DNA of 64,000 nucleotides from Pseudoxanthomonas composti (GCF_004122095.1 NZ_SAWZ01000008.1:124001-188000); one strand, 5' to 3'. Shown: positions 25,972-35,396, numbered from the stretch's first letter. Notes: generated from the sequence alone by a model not told the origin. A program made the numbers and translations.

Positions 25972-26916
25972 TCAGCGCTTGAGCACGATGTGGCTGTAGC
26001 GCGGGTCGGTATAGCTCTCGCGGATCGCGTCTTCGAACGGCGTTTGGCGCACGCCGAACACCGCTTCAGTATCGACGCCCTTGAAGTCGTCGCCGGCGCT
26101 CAGCGCCTTCAACTGGTCGGCGGTGAACGGCGGCTTGGAACTGAAGAGCGAATACACACGCAGCAGGAAGGCGAAGAAGCCGATCGGGATATGCACGATC
26201 AAGGTGTGCAGTTTCTTGACTCGCTTGATCGTCTTGATGATGTTGACGTAGTCCACGCGGGTGTCGCCGACGATGTCGTAGACATCGCCGTCGGGTTCGC
26301 GCTCGATGCACTTGGCGATGCAGCGGCAGAAGTCGCGTTCGTACAGCGGCTGGCGCATGAAGCGGCCATCGCCCGGGATCGGGAACACCGGCGTCTTGGC
26401 CATGAAGCGCGACAGCCAGCCCAGGTGCTTGGGGTCGAACCAGCCGAACATCAGGGTCGGGCGCAGCACGCAGTGGCGCAGGCCGCTGGCGACCACCATC
26501 TCTTCCTGCGCGCGCTTGGTGTTGGTGTAGTCGTCCTTGGCCACCGAGTTCACCACCGAGGAGCTGATGTGCACCAGGTACGGCACCTTCGCCGCGCGGC
26601 AGGCATCGAGCACGTGCGCGGTCGCGGTCAGGTTGTTGCGGGTGAACAGGTCGGTGGTCTTGCCGGTGATCTGTGCGTGCAACTGGGCCACGCACGCCGC
26701 GCCCTCGAATTCGCGCGCCCAGTCGCCAGGCTCGGCCAGATCCGCCTCGACCACGCGCACGGCCGAATGCAGTTCGCGCAGGACCTGCAGGTTGTGCGCA
26801 TGCTTGTCGATCGCCACCAACTGGGTGTAGCCCTGCTGCTCCAGTTCGACGATCAGGTTCTGGCCGACCAGGCCCGCGGCGCCGGTGATGACGATCTTGG
26901 CGTGTTTGTCGGTCAT
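25972..26916 (-). CDS. NAD-dependent epimerase/dehydratase family protein
   Basis: The 314-residue extended short-chain dehydrogenase has the N-terminal Rossmann motif TGAAGLVGQN (GxxGxxG at 12-18), VVEADLAEPGDW for the adenine end, and a catalytic YTNTK (YxxxK) preceded by SSVVNSV. The active-site wording fits sugar-nucleotide or lipid-linked-sugar epimerases and reductases. The substrate is not recognisable. It lies one base after the DprE2-like gene and just before the FAD enzyme, so all three belong to one transcript. It may make another sugar of the same glycan or adjust the arabinose product. Confidence 0.82.
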   Translation of the reverse strand: MTDKHAKIVITGAAGLVGQNLIVELEQQGYTQLVAIDKHAHNLQVLRELHSAVRVVEADLAEPGDWAREFEGAACVAQLHAQITGKTTDLFTRNNLTATAHVLDACRAAKVPYLVHISSSVVNSVAKDDYTNTKRAQEEMVVASGLRHCVLRPTLMFGWFDPKHLGWLSRFMAKTPVFPIPGDGRFMRQPLYERDFCRCIAKCIEREPDGDVYDIVGDTRVDYVNIIKTIKRVKKLHTLIVHIPIGFFAFLLRVYSLFSSKPPFTADQLKALSAGDDFKGVDTEAVFGVRQTPFEDAIRESYTDPRYSHIVLKR

Positions 26917-26917
26917 G

Positions 26918-27646
26918 TCAGAGCTTGATCCTGCGGAAGACGAATTCGGGAATGGATTTGATGACCAGCATGATCGCCCACCAGAACGATGGCAGGTAGG
27001 CCACGGGCTGGCGCTTGTCGATGGCGCGCACGATGCCCTTGGCCACCTGTGCAGGCTTCGCCCACAGCGCGCCCTTCTTGAAGGCGGCTGTCATCGGCGT
27101 ATCCACGAAGCCCGGCTTGATGGTGAGGACGTTGATCCCTGCCGGGCGCAGGCGTTGGCCCAAGCCGCTCAAGTAGGCGCTGACGGCGGCCTTGGCGCTG
27201 CCATAAAGATAATTGCTGGCACGGCCGCGATCGCCTGCTACTGAGGAGATGACCGCCAGCGTGGAGCCCGACTTCAGACGCAGCGCCAGTGCTGCGCAGA
27301 GCGCAATCGTGGATGTGCCATTGGTGGCAAATTCGCGCAAGGCCAGCTCGACCGACGCGTCGCAGGCCGCCTGATCGGGGAGCGTGCCATGCGCGATCAG
27401 CACGATGTCGACCTCATCCAAGGAGGCCCAGGCCCCATCCAGTGCGGGCGCGTGCGAGGCGCCATCGTTGACATCGAGGACGCCGACACTGGCTGTCGCG
27501 CCGCGTGTTCGCAGGTCAGCGGCGATGGTCTCCAGCCGGCTCGCCTGGCGGCCGAGCAGATGGATCGACGCGCCGCGTTCGGCGTAGCGACGTGCCGTGG
27601 CTTCGGCGATGGCCGAGGTGGCACCGATGATGAGGACGCGTTGCAT
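26918..27646 (-). CDS. dprE2: DprE2-like short-chain reductase (polyprenylphosphoryl-2-keto-ribose reductase)
   Basis: This 242-residue SDR matches mycobacterial DprE2, which reduces decaprenylphosphoryl-2-keto-ribose to decaprenylphosphoryl-D-arabinofuranose with NADH. Visible features are the Gly-rich loop IGATSAIAEATARRYAERGA (7-26), a catalytic serine in VISSVAGDRGRASN, and YGSAK (Tyr148-Lys152). The C-terminal tail WWAIMLVIKSIPEFVFRRI parallels the DprE2 end (YVMMVLRHIPRSIFRKLPI). The ATG at 27646 is chosen over the in-frame start at 27718, which overlaps dprE1. The DprE1 homologue is directly upstream with a 2-bp gap; in mycobacteria the two enzymes work together. Confidence 0.9.
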   Translation of the reverse strand: MQRVLIIGATSAIAEATARRYAERGASIHLLGRQASRLETIAADLRTRGATASVGVLDVNDGASHAPALDGAWASLDEVDIVLIAHGTLPDQAACDASVELALREFATNGTSTIALCAALALRLKSGSTLAVISSVAGDRGRASNYLYGSAKAAVSAYLSGLGQRLRPAGINVLTIKPGFVDTPMTAAFKKGALWAKPAQVAKGIVRAIDKRQPVAYLPSFWWAIMLVIKSIPEFVFRRIKL

Positions 27647-27648
27647 GC

Positions 27649-28956
27649 TTACTCCGTAACCCGGCGCCAGAAGCCGGAGGAAAAACGTGGATCGATGAAG
27701 GCGTTGAACGTCTTCCACTTCGGGTAGGCGCGCTGAAACGACGCCGCGGACATACGGGCATCCTTTGCAGGATAGAGTGCGCCGCCGGCCTCATCCACGA
27801 TGCGGTCCAGGCGGTCCAGCAGGCGGAACACCGCCGGTCCGGTATTGGGAAAGTCCAGGGCCAGTGTGGTCCCCGGGCGGGGAAAGGAGAGCATGCCGGG
27901 CGAGGCCCGGTCACCAAACTCCTTCAGGACGGCCAGGAACGAGCCGCTGCCGCTGCGTGAGATCTCCTGCAGCAGCGCATCCACCCCTGCCGACGCGTTC
28001 GCCGGTGGCAGCGCGCACTGGTACTGCAGGAAGCCTGCTGGGCCGTACATGCGGTTCCAATGGGCGATTCCATCGAGCGGATAGAAGAAAGGCAAGAGGT
28101 GGCTGGCAACGCGTTTGTGCCTTGCCGGCTGGCGCCAGTAGTACAGCGCGTTGAAGGGGCGAAGTGTCAGCTTGTTCACCAGCGACACCGGCGGCGTGAA
28201 AGGTATCGCCAGGCCCTTGCTTGGCGCACCCGGGCGCTCCCCCGCGCTCTGGGCTGCGTGATCGGCGCGGGTGAAGTGTCCGCGGCCACGCGACTTTCCG
28301 CTGGACAGGCAATCGATCCAGGCCACGCTGTACTCATGGCTGTCCACCGAAGCCCGCGACAGCGCGAAAAACTCATCCAGCGATCCGAACCTGATGTTCT
28401 CCACCTCCAGTGCAGGGCCAGGAACGCGACGGAGCTGGAGCTCGGCCTCGGTGATGAGGCCGGTCAACCCCAGGCCACCGACCGTGGCGCCGAACCAGCC
28501 CTTGGCGTCGTCATCGGGCTTGCACGTGCGGCGCGTGCCGTCGCTACGCAGCAGCTCGAGCTGGCGCACATGGTGGCCGAAACTGCCGGTCCGGTGGTGA
28601 TTCTTGCCATGGACATCATTGGCGATGGCGCCTCCCACCGTGACATGGCGCGTGCCGGGGGTGACAGGCAGAAACCAGCCTTGGGGGAGGACAAGATCGA
28701 TGATCTCGGCCAGGGTCACGCCTGCTTCGCAGCGCAGGACGCCGCTTGCGCGATCGAAATCGATGAAGCGGTCAAGACCACGGGCGTGCAGCAGCGTGCC
28801 CTGCGGATTCAGGCAACTATCGCCATAACTGCGCCCATTGCCATGTGGCAACGCGCTACCAGTGAAATCGGGAAGGGCCGCGGCGCGGTCAACCAGCCCG
28901 ACCACGGTCTGAGCGACCCGCGGATAGCGGCCCCACGACTGGCCGGGCCTTGCCAT
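27649..28956 (-). CDS. dprE1: DprE1-like FAD-dependent polyprenylphosphoryl-ribose 2'-oxidase
   Basis: This 435-residue vanillyl-alcohol-oxidase-type flavoprotein closely follows mycobacterial DprE1: HGNGRSYGDSCLN, PGTRHVTVGGAIANDVHGKN (100-119), HHRTGSFGHHVR, GPAGFLQYQ (306-313) and LYPAKDARM. Lys398 aligns with catalytic Lys418. The site of Cys387, covalently attacked by benzothiazinones in M. tuberculosis, is Ala366 here (PGTTLALDFP versus PGWNICVDFP). It oxidises the 2'-OH of polyprenylphosphoryl-ribose. The ATG at 28956 overlaps the stop of the HAD-UbiA gene (TGATG), which supports this start over the in-frame 28986 start. Confidence 0.92.
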   Translation of the reverse strand: MARPGQSWGRYPRVAQTVVGLVDRAAALPDFTGSALPHGNGRSYGDSCLNPQGTLLHARGLDRFIDFDRASGVLRCEAGVTLAEIIDLVLPQGWFLPVTPGTRHVTVGGAIANDVHGKNHHRTGSFGHHVRQLELLRSDGTRRTCKPDDDAKGWFGATVGGLGLTGLITEAELQLRRVPGPALEVENIRFGSLDEFFALSRASVDSHEYSVAWIDCLSSGKSRGRGHFTRADHAAQSAGERPGAPSKGLAIPFTPPVSLVNKLTLRPFNALYYWRQPARHKRVASHLLPFFYPLDGIAHWNRMYGPAGFLQYQCALPPANASAGVDALLQEISRSGSGSFLAVLKEFGDRASPGMLSFPRPGTTLALDFPNTGPAVFRLLDRLDRIVDEAGGALYPAKDARMSAASFQRAYPKWKTFNAFIDPRFSSGFWRRVTE

Positions 28957-30407
28957 CAAATCGCCGCCAGTGCGAACGCGCCGCAAAGCACGACGACGAT
29001 CTGGCTGACGCGATCGGTAGCGGCAAAGACGATCGGGTCGTCATGCATGTCGCCACGATGGGCGACCACCCAGACGCGGCTGACCCAGTAGAGCAGAATC
29101 GGGCAGATCATCCACAGCAGCTTTGGGTGCCTATACAGCTCCACGCTCTGGGGACTGTCGATGTAAAGCGCCATCACCATCACGGCGATGTAGCCGGCCG
29201 CAGCGCCGAGCGATTGCAGCAGGGGCAGATCCTCCACTGAGTAGCCGCGGCCGCTCGCCTTGCTCTTGCCGCTGGCGAGCATGGCGTGCAGCTCCGTGTA
29301 GCGCTTGAGCAGGGCCAGCGACAGGAAGATGAACATCGAAAACGCCAGCAGCCAAAAGGACAGCTCCGATTCGATCGCCAGGGCGCCGCCGATGATGCGC
29401 ACGGTGTACAGCGCGGCCAGTAGCACGACGTCGATCATCACGATGCGCTTGAGACGCAGCGAGTAGGCGAGCGTCATGACGTAGTAAGCCAACAGCACCG
29501 CCGTGAACTGCACGTTGCAGACCAAGGAGAGCGCAAGGCCGCAGAGCGTCAGGATTGGTGCGGCGAAAAGGCCATGCAGCAGGGGAAGCTTGCCCGCTGC
29601 GAATGGGCGCTTGCGCTTGCGCGGATGCTGGCGGTCCGGGGTCAGGTCCAGCAGATCGTTGAGGACATAGACGCCGGAGGCGCACAGTCCAAAAGCAACC
29701 AGCGCCATGAAGGATTGGACGACGGACTCGGGATCTAGAAAGCGATGGGCGGTCAGCAGCGGAACGAACACCAGCAGGTTCTTGAGCCACTGGTGCAGGC
29801 GCAACGCCTTAAGCCAGGCCTTGCCGCGCGCGGGCGCGGGCCAATGGGCGCGAACCTCGGTGCGTTGCGCAGCACGCTGGGCAAGCCCGCGGCCATTATT
29901 GACCACCCATGCCGCCGATGCCTGTTCCCAGACTGCGAGGTCCACCTCGCCATTGCCCATGTACTCGAATCCGCGCGGGCCGAAGCGCTCCACCAGGGCC
30001 TGCGCCTTGTTGGCTCCGGACAAGTTCTTGTGGCCGTCGCTGGCGATGACTTCTTCGAACAAGCCCAGATGTGCGGCGATCGGCGTCACCAGTAGCTGGT
30101 CCGAGGCGGTACACAGGACACGCGGACGCAGCGAAGTGGTGCGCAGCGTCTCCAGGACCTGCGGGTTGTAGGGCAGGGTGTCGGCGGGCAGGGTGACCCG
30201 CTCGGCGAGTTCGCGCTTTAAAGCGGCCTTGCCACCCATCAGCCAGATCGGAAGCAGGAAGATGTAAAGCGGGTTGCGCGCAAGTAGCGCAAGCAGCGAC
30301 TCGTACAGAATGTCCGAGTTCAGCAGGGTGCCGTCCAGATCCACGCAGAGGGCCGGCCCATGTTCGCGTGCTGCGCCGAAGGCAGGCCCTGTGGACGTTG
30401 ACGACAT
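28956..30407 (-). CDS. HAD phosphatase-UbiA prenyltransferase fusion (polyprenyl-P phosphoribosyltransferase-like)
   Basis: The 483-residue protein has two parts. Residues 15-180 form a HAD domain with DLDGT at 23-27 and TASDQL near 100; motif IV reads GNGEVD, with Asn where Asp is usual. Residues 195-483 are a UbiA-type membrane prenyltransferase with NDLLDLTPDRQHPRKRKRP (250-268), the Asp-rich polyprenyl/Mg site, in a form like the mycobacterial Rv3806c enzyme that joins PRPP to decaprenyl phosphate. The HAD half could remove the 5-phosphate from the product, a step given to a separate protein in mycobacteria. It is coupled to dprE1. The start at 30407 is the first ATG fitting the HAD domain; an upstream open frame reaches 30803. 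Confidence 0.88.
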   Translation of the reverse strand: MSSTSTGPAFGAAREHGPALCVDLDGTLLNSDILYESLLALLARNPLYIFLLPIWLMGGKAALKRELAERVTLPADTLPYNPQVLETLRTTSLRPRVLCTASDQLLVTPIAAHLGLFEEVIASDGHKNLSGANKAQALVERFGPRGFEYMGNGEVDLAVWEQASAAWVVNNGRGLAQRAAQRTEVRAHWPAPARGKAWLKALRLHQWLKNLLVFVPLLTAHRFLDPESVVQSFMALVAFGLCASGVYVLNDLLDLTPDRQHPRKRKRPFAAGKLPLLHGLFAAPILTLCGLALSLVCNVQFTAVLLAYYVMTLAYSLRLKRIVMIDVVLLAALYTVRIIGGALAIESELSFWLLAFSMFIFLSLALLKRYTELHAMLASGKSKASGRGYSVEDLPLLQSLGAAAGYIAVMVMALYIDSPQSVELYRHPKLLWMICPILLYWVSRVWVVAHRGDMHDDPIVFAATDRVSQIVVVLCGAFALAAI

Positions 30408-30463
30408 GTGTAACCTGGCAGCCGTGGTATGGCTGCCGATTATACGATGGTCGCGCCATCCCT

Positions 30464-31435
30464 TCAGGTCCTGATCAGGTGGCGCTCGAGGTTCAAAGCC
30501 GACAGTGCGCCCACGGTGATGGCGAACCAGAGCGTCACCAGTCGCGTGCCAATGGCCGCTGCCAGCGCCTCCGGGGTTGCCACGCCAAGCCGGCCGAGCA
30601 TCAGGACGATCGCCAGCTCGGTCGTCCCGACTCCCCCGGGAACAAAGGAAAGTGCCCCCATCAGCATGGCGAGTGGATAGATGCCGAGCAGTGCCGTGAG
30701 CGGGCCCTGGATGCCCAGTGCACTGCTGATGCCGAAGAACGTCAGCGCCGTCAGGCCCCAGGCCAACGCGCCAGTGAGCATGCTCAGCGCAAGCGACCGC
30801 CATGTCAGACAGCGCGCCAGATCCTCCACCGCATTCCTGATGAACGACAGCATCTTCCTGAGCGGACCCTCAGGCAGCCTCGCAGCAGACCATCCGAAGC
30901 AACGGCCCGATCCTGGCCAAGCTGCAAAGCCGAACAGCACACCGACGAAGGCAAGCACCACCACGCAGAGCAAGCCCAGTGTTGGGAAAACGCGCGCGGC
31001 CAAGAGCGACAGCAGCAGGATGACCAGCAGGTCGCAGGCACGCTCGAACACAAACACGGCCATCGTCCGGGACGCCGGGACGCCCATGCGCTCGAAATAG
31101 CGGATACGCAGTAGCTCACCTGCTTTGCCAGGTGTCGCGGTCAGCGCAAAGCCAGCGAGATAGGCGAGGAAGCCCGGCCACCACGGCAGGCGATGTCCCC
31201 GGCCCCGTAAAAGCCACCGCCAACGCCCATAACGTACGACATAACTGGCCAGGACCAGGGGCAGCATGAGGACCAGTACGCCGCCTTGATCCAGCAGGCG
31301 GCGGAATGTGCCGTTTTCCCGGTCGATCCACCACAGCGCAGCGATGTAACAGGCGCAGACCACTGCGACGGTGGCTGCCTGCCAATGTGCGCGTTGTCCT
31401 CTCCTTGTGGTTCTACCGTCCAGCCGTTCGTTCAA
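30464..31435 (-). CDS. UPF0104 / lysylphosphatidylglycerol synthase-like transmembrane protein
   Basis: The protein of about 323 residues has eight or so membrane helices and family landmarks of the LPG_synthase_TM (UPF0104) group: [26 protein letters not shown] and [15 protein letters not shown]. Members include flippase-like proteins and the membrane half of MprF; many lie in glycan loci. The start is uncertain, as no ATG is in frame near the N terminus. I use TTG at 31435; the frame opens at 31513 inside etfA, and a GTG at the first helix is another option. It lies between etfA and the HAD-UbiA gene, on the same strand as both, and may help move a lipid-linked sugar. Confidence 0.75.
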   Translation of the reverse strand: MNERLDGRTTRRGQRAHWQAATVAVVCACYIAALWWIDRENGTFRRLLDQGGVLVLMLPLVLASYVVRYGRWRWLLRGRGHRLPWWPGFLAYLAGFALTATPGKAGELLRIRYFERMGVPASRTMAVFVFERACDLLVILLLSLLAARVFPTLGLLCVVVLAFVGVLFGFAAWPGSGRCFGWSAARLPEGPLRKMLSFIRNAVEDLARCLTWRSLALSMLTGALAWGLTALTFFGISSALGIQGPLTALLGIYPLAMLMGALSFVPGGVGTTELAIVLMLGRLGVATPEALAAAIGTRLVTLWFAITVGALSALNLERHLIRT

Positions 31436-31448
31436 GGAGATGTTCCGG

Positions 31449-32387
31449 TCAGGTCGCCGCGTCCAACTCAGGAAGGAGCGCGAACAGATCGCCCACCAGC
31501 CCGATATCGGCAATCTCGAAGATCGGCGCGTCCGGATCCTTGTTGATCGCCACGATGGTGCCGGCGTCCTTGATGCCGGTCAGGTGCTGGATGGCGCCGG
31601 AGATGCCGATCGCCATGTACAGCTCGGGGGCGATGATCTTGCCGGTCTGGCCAACTTGCAGCTCGTTGGGGACGTAGCCGGCATCCACCGCCGCGCGTGA
31701 GGCGCCCACGGCGGCGCCGAGCTTGTCGGCCAGCTTGTAGATGATCTCGAAGTTTTCCTTCGAGCCCACGCCGCGGCCGCCAGACACCACACGGCGGGCC
31801 GACTGCAGATCCGGGCGGTCGGACTTGCCGGCCGCCAGGCCGATGAAACGCGTGTGGCTGGGCAGGTCGACCTGCACGCTGGCCGCTTCGATGGGTGCGT
31901 TGCCGCCCTGGGCGGCCTCGGGCCAGGAGGCGGTGCGCACGGTGGCAACCACGGTCTGGCTGGCATCGGCCTGGACGGTGATGATGGCATTGCCGGCATA
32001 GATCGGGCGGGTGAAGCTGTGATCGCCCTCGACCGTGATCAGGTCCGACACCTGGGCCACGCCCAGCAGCGCGGCCACGCAGGGCATTAGGTCCTTGCCG
32101 AAGGTGGTCGAGGGGCCGAACACGTGCGTGTAGCCGGCCGCCAGGGCCGCGATCTGCGGCGCGAGCACCTGGCCGATGGCATGTTCGTTGGCCGCGTGGG
32201 TCACGGTGACAACCTTGGTGACGCCCGTCAGCTTGGCGGCAGCGTCAGCGACGGCGGCCGGATCGGCGGCCAGCACGGCGACGTCCAGCGCCTCTGGCTT
32301 GAGCGCGGCGGCGGCGCTGACGGTCTTGGCGGTGGAGGCGTTGAGCACGCCGTCCAGGTGTTCGGCGATGACGAGGACTTTGGACAT
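31449..32387 (-). CDS. etfA: Electron transfer flavoprotein alpha subunit
   Basis: EtfA carries the FAD of the ETF heterodimer that takes electrons from acyl-CoA dehydrogenases to ETF-ubiquinone oxidoreductase. The 312-residue protein has the C-terminal FAD-binding segment [19 protein letters not shown] and the [20 protein letters not shown] and [18 protein letters not shown] blocks typical of EtfA. It lies 101 bp downstream of etfB; that gap contains a REP-like hairpin. In Xanthomonas etfA is the second conserved edge of the variable LPS locus, and the same is true here. Confidence 0.96.
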   Translation of the reverse strand: MSKVLVIAEHLDGVLNASTAKTVSAAAALKPEALDVAVLAADPAAVADAAAKLTGVTKVVTVTHAANEHAIGQVLAPQIAALAAGYTHVFGPSTTFGKDLMPCVAALLGVAQVSDLITVEGDHSFTRPIYAGNAIITVQADASQTVVATVRTASWPEAAQGGNAPIEAASVQVDLPSHTRFIGLAAGKSDRPDLQSARRVVSGGRGVGSKENFEIIYKLADKLGAAVGASRAAVDAGYVPNELQVGQTGKIIAPELYMAIGISGAIQHLTGIKDAGTIVAINKDPDAPIFEIADIGLVGDLFALLPELDAAT

Positions 32388-32407
32388 GTGCAGGTTCCTG
32401 TTCCTTC

Positions 32408-32427
32408 ATTCCCGCCTGGGCGGGAGT
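32408..32427. repeat. REP-like hairpin in the etfB-etfA gap
   Basis: ATTCCCGCC (32408-32416) pairs with GGCGGGAGT (32419-32427, one G-U pair). The TCATTCCCGCnnnGGCGGGAAT pattern is a frequent intergenic palindrome in xanthomonads. It lies inside a bicistronic operon and could adjust the ratio of the two transcripts. Confidence 0.55.
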
Positions 32428-32488
32428 GCATGAGTTCGATCGGGCGACGAGTGGTGGCGCAGGGCGCGGGGGAGGCGAGGCGGGCTCT

Positions 32489-33235
32489 TTAGAGCAAGCC
32501 CTTCTGCTTCAGCGCGGCCACCAGCTCGGCAGCGTCCTTGACCATCACGCCCCGGCTGCGCTTGGGCGGGGCGGCGTAGTGGCTCACCTTCAGCTCCGCG
32601 CCGGCTTCCACGCCGAGGTCGGCGAAGGCGATGGTCTCCAGCGGCTTGGACTTGGCCTTCATGATGTCCGGCAGCTTGATGAAGCGCGGCTCGTTCAGGC
32701 GCAGGTCGGTGGTGATCACCGCCGGCAGATCGACTTCCAGCGTTTCCAGGCCGGCATCAACCTCGCGCGTGACCGTGGCCTTGCCATCGGCGATCTCGAC
32801 TTTGGAGGCGAAGGTGGCCTGCGGCCGGCCCCACAGCGTGGCCAGCATCTGGCCGGTCTGGCTGGCGTCATCGTCGATGGCCTGCTTGCCCAGGATCACC
32901 ACATCCGGCTGCTCCTTTTCGACCAGCTTCAGCAGGGTTCGCGCGGCGGTGAGCGGCGAGACGGCGGCGTCGGCGACCACATGCAAGGCGCGGTTCGCAC
33001 CCATGGCCAGGCCGTTGCGCAGGTGCGCGGCGGCATCGGCCGGGGCGATGGTGGCCACCACCACTTCGGTGGCGATGCCCTTGTCGCGCAGGCGCAGGGC
33101 CTCTTCCAGCGCGATCTCATCGAACGGATTCGGCGAGAGCTTGACGCCCTCGGTGACCACGCCGGAGTTGTCCGGCTTGACCTGAATGCGGACGTTGTAG
33201 TCCACCACGCGCTTGTAGGCGACGAGAATCTTCAT
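32489..33235 (-). CDS. etfB: Electron transfer flavoprotein beta subunit
   Basis: EtfB binds the structural AMP and docks with partner dehydrogenases. The 248 residues show the family features [31 protein letters not shown], the AMP-region [17 protein letters not shown] and the recognition-loop region [13 protein letters not shown]. The ATG at 33235 begins the conserved sequence; the frame opens 6 codons earlier. etfB comes first and etfA second. It is divergent from rmlB across 218 bp that should hold both promoters, though I could not pick clear boxes. Confidence 0.96.
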   Translation of the reverse strand: MKILVAYKRVVDYNVRIQVKPDNSGVVTEGVKLSPNPFDEIALEEALRLRDKGIATEVVVATIAPADAAAHLRNGLAMGANRALHVVADAAVSPLTAARTLLKLVEKEQPDVVILGKQAIDDDASQTGQMLATLWGRPQATFASKVEIADGKATVTREVDAGLETLEVDLPAVITTDLRLNEPRFIKLPDIMKAKSKPLETIAFADLGVEAGAELKVSHYAAPPKRSRGVMVKDAAELVAALKQKGLL

Positions 33236-33453
33236 TGCTTGGGCAAACCTCAAGGAAGTCGATCAAGCCCGGCCCTGGGGGACGGCGCGGGGCGAGGCAG
33301 GATTCTAGCGGATGTGGTCTAACCATGCGATGGCGTATGGTTTCACTGAGGCGCGGGCCAGTCGCTGATTCATTCTGGGCTTGTGTCGCTGGCGGTTTAT
33401 CCTATGGGGCTTCCGCAACGAAGCGGGACTTGGTCGTCTATTCGGAGAATTGC

Positions 33454-34512
33454 GTGTCGCAGACGTGGCTGGTTACCGGCGGTGCCGGATTCATTGGTGG
33501 GAACTTCGTCCTGGAGGCGGTTGAGCGGGGCGTCAAGGTGGTCAACCTGGACGCGCTGACCTATGCCGGCAACCTGAAAACCTTGGCCTCTTTGGACGGC
33601 AACCCCAACCACGTCTTCGCGCACGGGGATATCGGCGACAGCGCCCTGGTAAGCCGGCTGCTGGCTGAGCACCAGCCGGACGCGGTGCTGAACTTCGCCG
33701 CCGAGAGCCACGTGGACCGTTCTATCGACGGCCCGGGGGCGTTCGTCCAGACCAATGTGGTCGGCACGCTGGGCCTGCTGGAAGCGGTGCGGGACTACTG
33801 GAAGGGGTTGCCGGCCGAGCGCGGCGCGGCTTTTCGCTTCCTGCACGTGTCCACCGATGAGGTCTACGGCACCCTGGGCGAGACCGGCAAATTCACTGAA
33901 ACCACCCCGTATGCGCCCAACTCGCCCTACTCGGCGTCCAAGGCCGCCTCGGACCATCTGGTGCGCGCGTTCCACCACACCTACGGGCTGCCGGTGCTGA
34001 CCACCAACTGCTCCAACAACTACGGGCCGTACCATTTCCCTGAAAAACTCATCCCGCTGGTGATCGCCAAGGCGCTGGCTGGCGAGCCGCTGCCGGTCTA
34101 CGGCGATGGCAAGCAGGTGCGTGACTGGCTGTTCGTCTCCGACCACTGCGAGGCGATCCGCACGGTGCTGGCCAAGGGGCAGGTCGGTGAGACCTACAAC
34201 GTCGGTGGCAATTCCGAGAAGCAGAACATCGAGGTGGTCCAGGCGATCTGCGCACTGCTGGATGCGCGCCGTCCGCGCCAGGATGGCCAGCCGCGCAGCA
34301 GCCAGATCACCCATGTCGCCGATCGTCCGGGCCACGACCGTCGCTATGCGATCGATGCCTCCAAGCTGAAGAATCAGCTGGGCTGGGAGCCCAAGCACAC
34401 CTTCGAGCAGGGCATCGCCGAAACGGTGGACTGGTACCTGGCCAACCAGGCGTGGGTCAATGGCGTGCTCGATGGCAGCTATCGCCTGGAGCGCATCGGA
34501 GGGGTGCAATGA
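33454..34512 (+). CDS. rmlB: dTDP-glucose 4,6-dehydratase
   Basis: RmlB makes dTDP-4-keto-6-deoxyglucose, step two of dTDP-L-rhamnose synthesis. The 352-residue extended SDR has the NAD loop [24 protein letters not shown] with the catalytic Asp-Glu, and [12 protein letters not shown] (YxxxK), followed by [16 protein letters not shown]. The start is GTG at 33454 with GGAG 8-11 bp upstream. A longer open frame begins at 33235 but lacks family resemblance. It is the first of four tightly overlapped rml genes and overlaps rmlA by 4 bp (ATGA). Confidence 0.96.
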   Translation: MSQTWLVTGGAGFIGGNFVLEAVERGVKVVNLDALTYAGNLKTLASLDGNPNHVFAHGDIGDSALVSRLLAEHQPDAVLNFAAESHVDRSIDGPGAFVQTNVVGTLGLLEAVRDYWKGLPAERGAAFRFLHVSTDEVYGTLGETGKFTETTPYAPNSPYSASKAASDHLVRAFHHTYGLPVLTTNCSNNYGPYHFPEKLIPLVIAKALAGEPLPVYGDGKQVRDWLFVSDHCEAIRTVLAKGQVGETYNVGGNSEKQNIEVVQAICALLDARRPRQDGQPRSSQITHVADRPGHDRRYAIDASKLKNQLGWEPKHTFEQGIAETVDWYLANQAWVNGVLDGSYRLERIGGVQ

Positions 34513-35396
34513 CGCAGCGCAAGGGCATCATCCTGGCCGGCGGCTCCGGCACACGGCTGTATCCGATCACCAAGGGCGTCAGCAAGCAGCTGTTGCCGGT
34601 GTACGACAAGCCGATGATCTACTACCCGCTCAGCGTGCTGATGCTGGCGGGTATCCGCGAAGTGCTGATCATCAATACGCCGCACGAGCAGGTGCTGTTC
34701 CAACAGCTGCTGGGCGATGGCTCGGCCTGGGGCATGGACATCCAGTACGCGGTGCAGCCCAGCCCGGATGGCCTGGCGCAGGCTTACCTGATCGGTCGGG
34801 ACTTCGTGGACGGCAAGCCGAGTTGCCTGGTGCTGGGAGACAACATCTTCCACGGGCACGGGCTGACCGAGACCCTGCAGCGCGCCGACGCGCGGACCGA
34901 GGGGGCCACCGTGTTCGGCTACTGGGTCAACGACCCCGAGCGCTATGGCGTGGCCGAGTTCGATGCCTCGGGCAAGGTGATCGACATCGAGGAAAAGCCG
35001 GCCAAGCCGCGCTCCAACTACGCGGTCACCGGTCTGTACTTCTACGACGGCAATGCGCCGGAGCATGCCGCGGCGTTGAAGCCCTCGCCGCGCGGCGAGC
35101 TGGAGATCACCGATCTGAATCGCCGTTACCTTGAGTCGGGACAGCTGCATCTTGAGCCGCTCGGGCGCGGCTATGCGTGGCTTGATACCGGCACGCATCA
35201 GTCGCTTCACGAGGCGTCCAACTTCATCCAGACCATCCAGGATCGCCAGGGCCTGCAAGTGTGCTGCCCTGAAGAAATTGCCTTCGGTCAGAAGTGGATC
35301 GATGCCGAGCAACTGGAGCGCCTGGCGGCGCCCCTTCTCAAAAATGGCTATGGCCGCTATCTGCACGAGCTGGCGGTGCGGGGGAAAGTGATTTGA
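34509..35396 (+). CDS. rmlA: Glucose-1-phosphate thymidylyltransferase
   Basis: RmlA joins glucose-1-phosphate to dTTP and is the entry and feedback point of the rhamnose pathway. The 295 residues contain the nucleotidyltransferase signature [42 protein letters not shown] with the Mg-binding Asp, and [20 protein letters not shown]. The length is that of the short RmlA class. It is coupled to rmlB by ATGA and to rmlC by an overlapping TTGA. Confidence 0.97.
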   Translation: MTQRKGIILAGGSGTRLYPITKGVSKQLLPVYDKPMIYYPLSVLMLAGIREVLIINTPHEQVLFQQLLGDGSAWGMDIQYAVQPSPDGLAQAYLIGRDFVDGKPSCLVLGDNIFHGHGLTETLQRADARTEGATVFGYWVNDPERYGVAEFDASGKVIDIEEKPAKPRSNYAVTGLYFYDGNAPEHAAALKPSPRGELEITDLNRRYLESGQLHLEPLGRGYAWLDTGTHQSLHEASNFIQTIQDRQGLQVCCPEEIAFGQKWIDAEQLERLAAPLLKNGYGRYLHELAVRGKVI

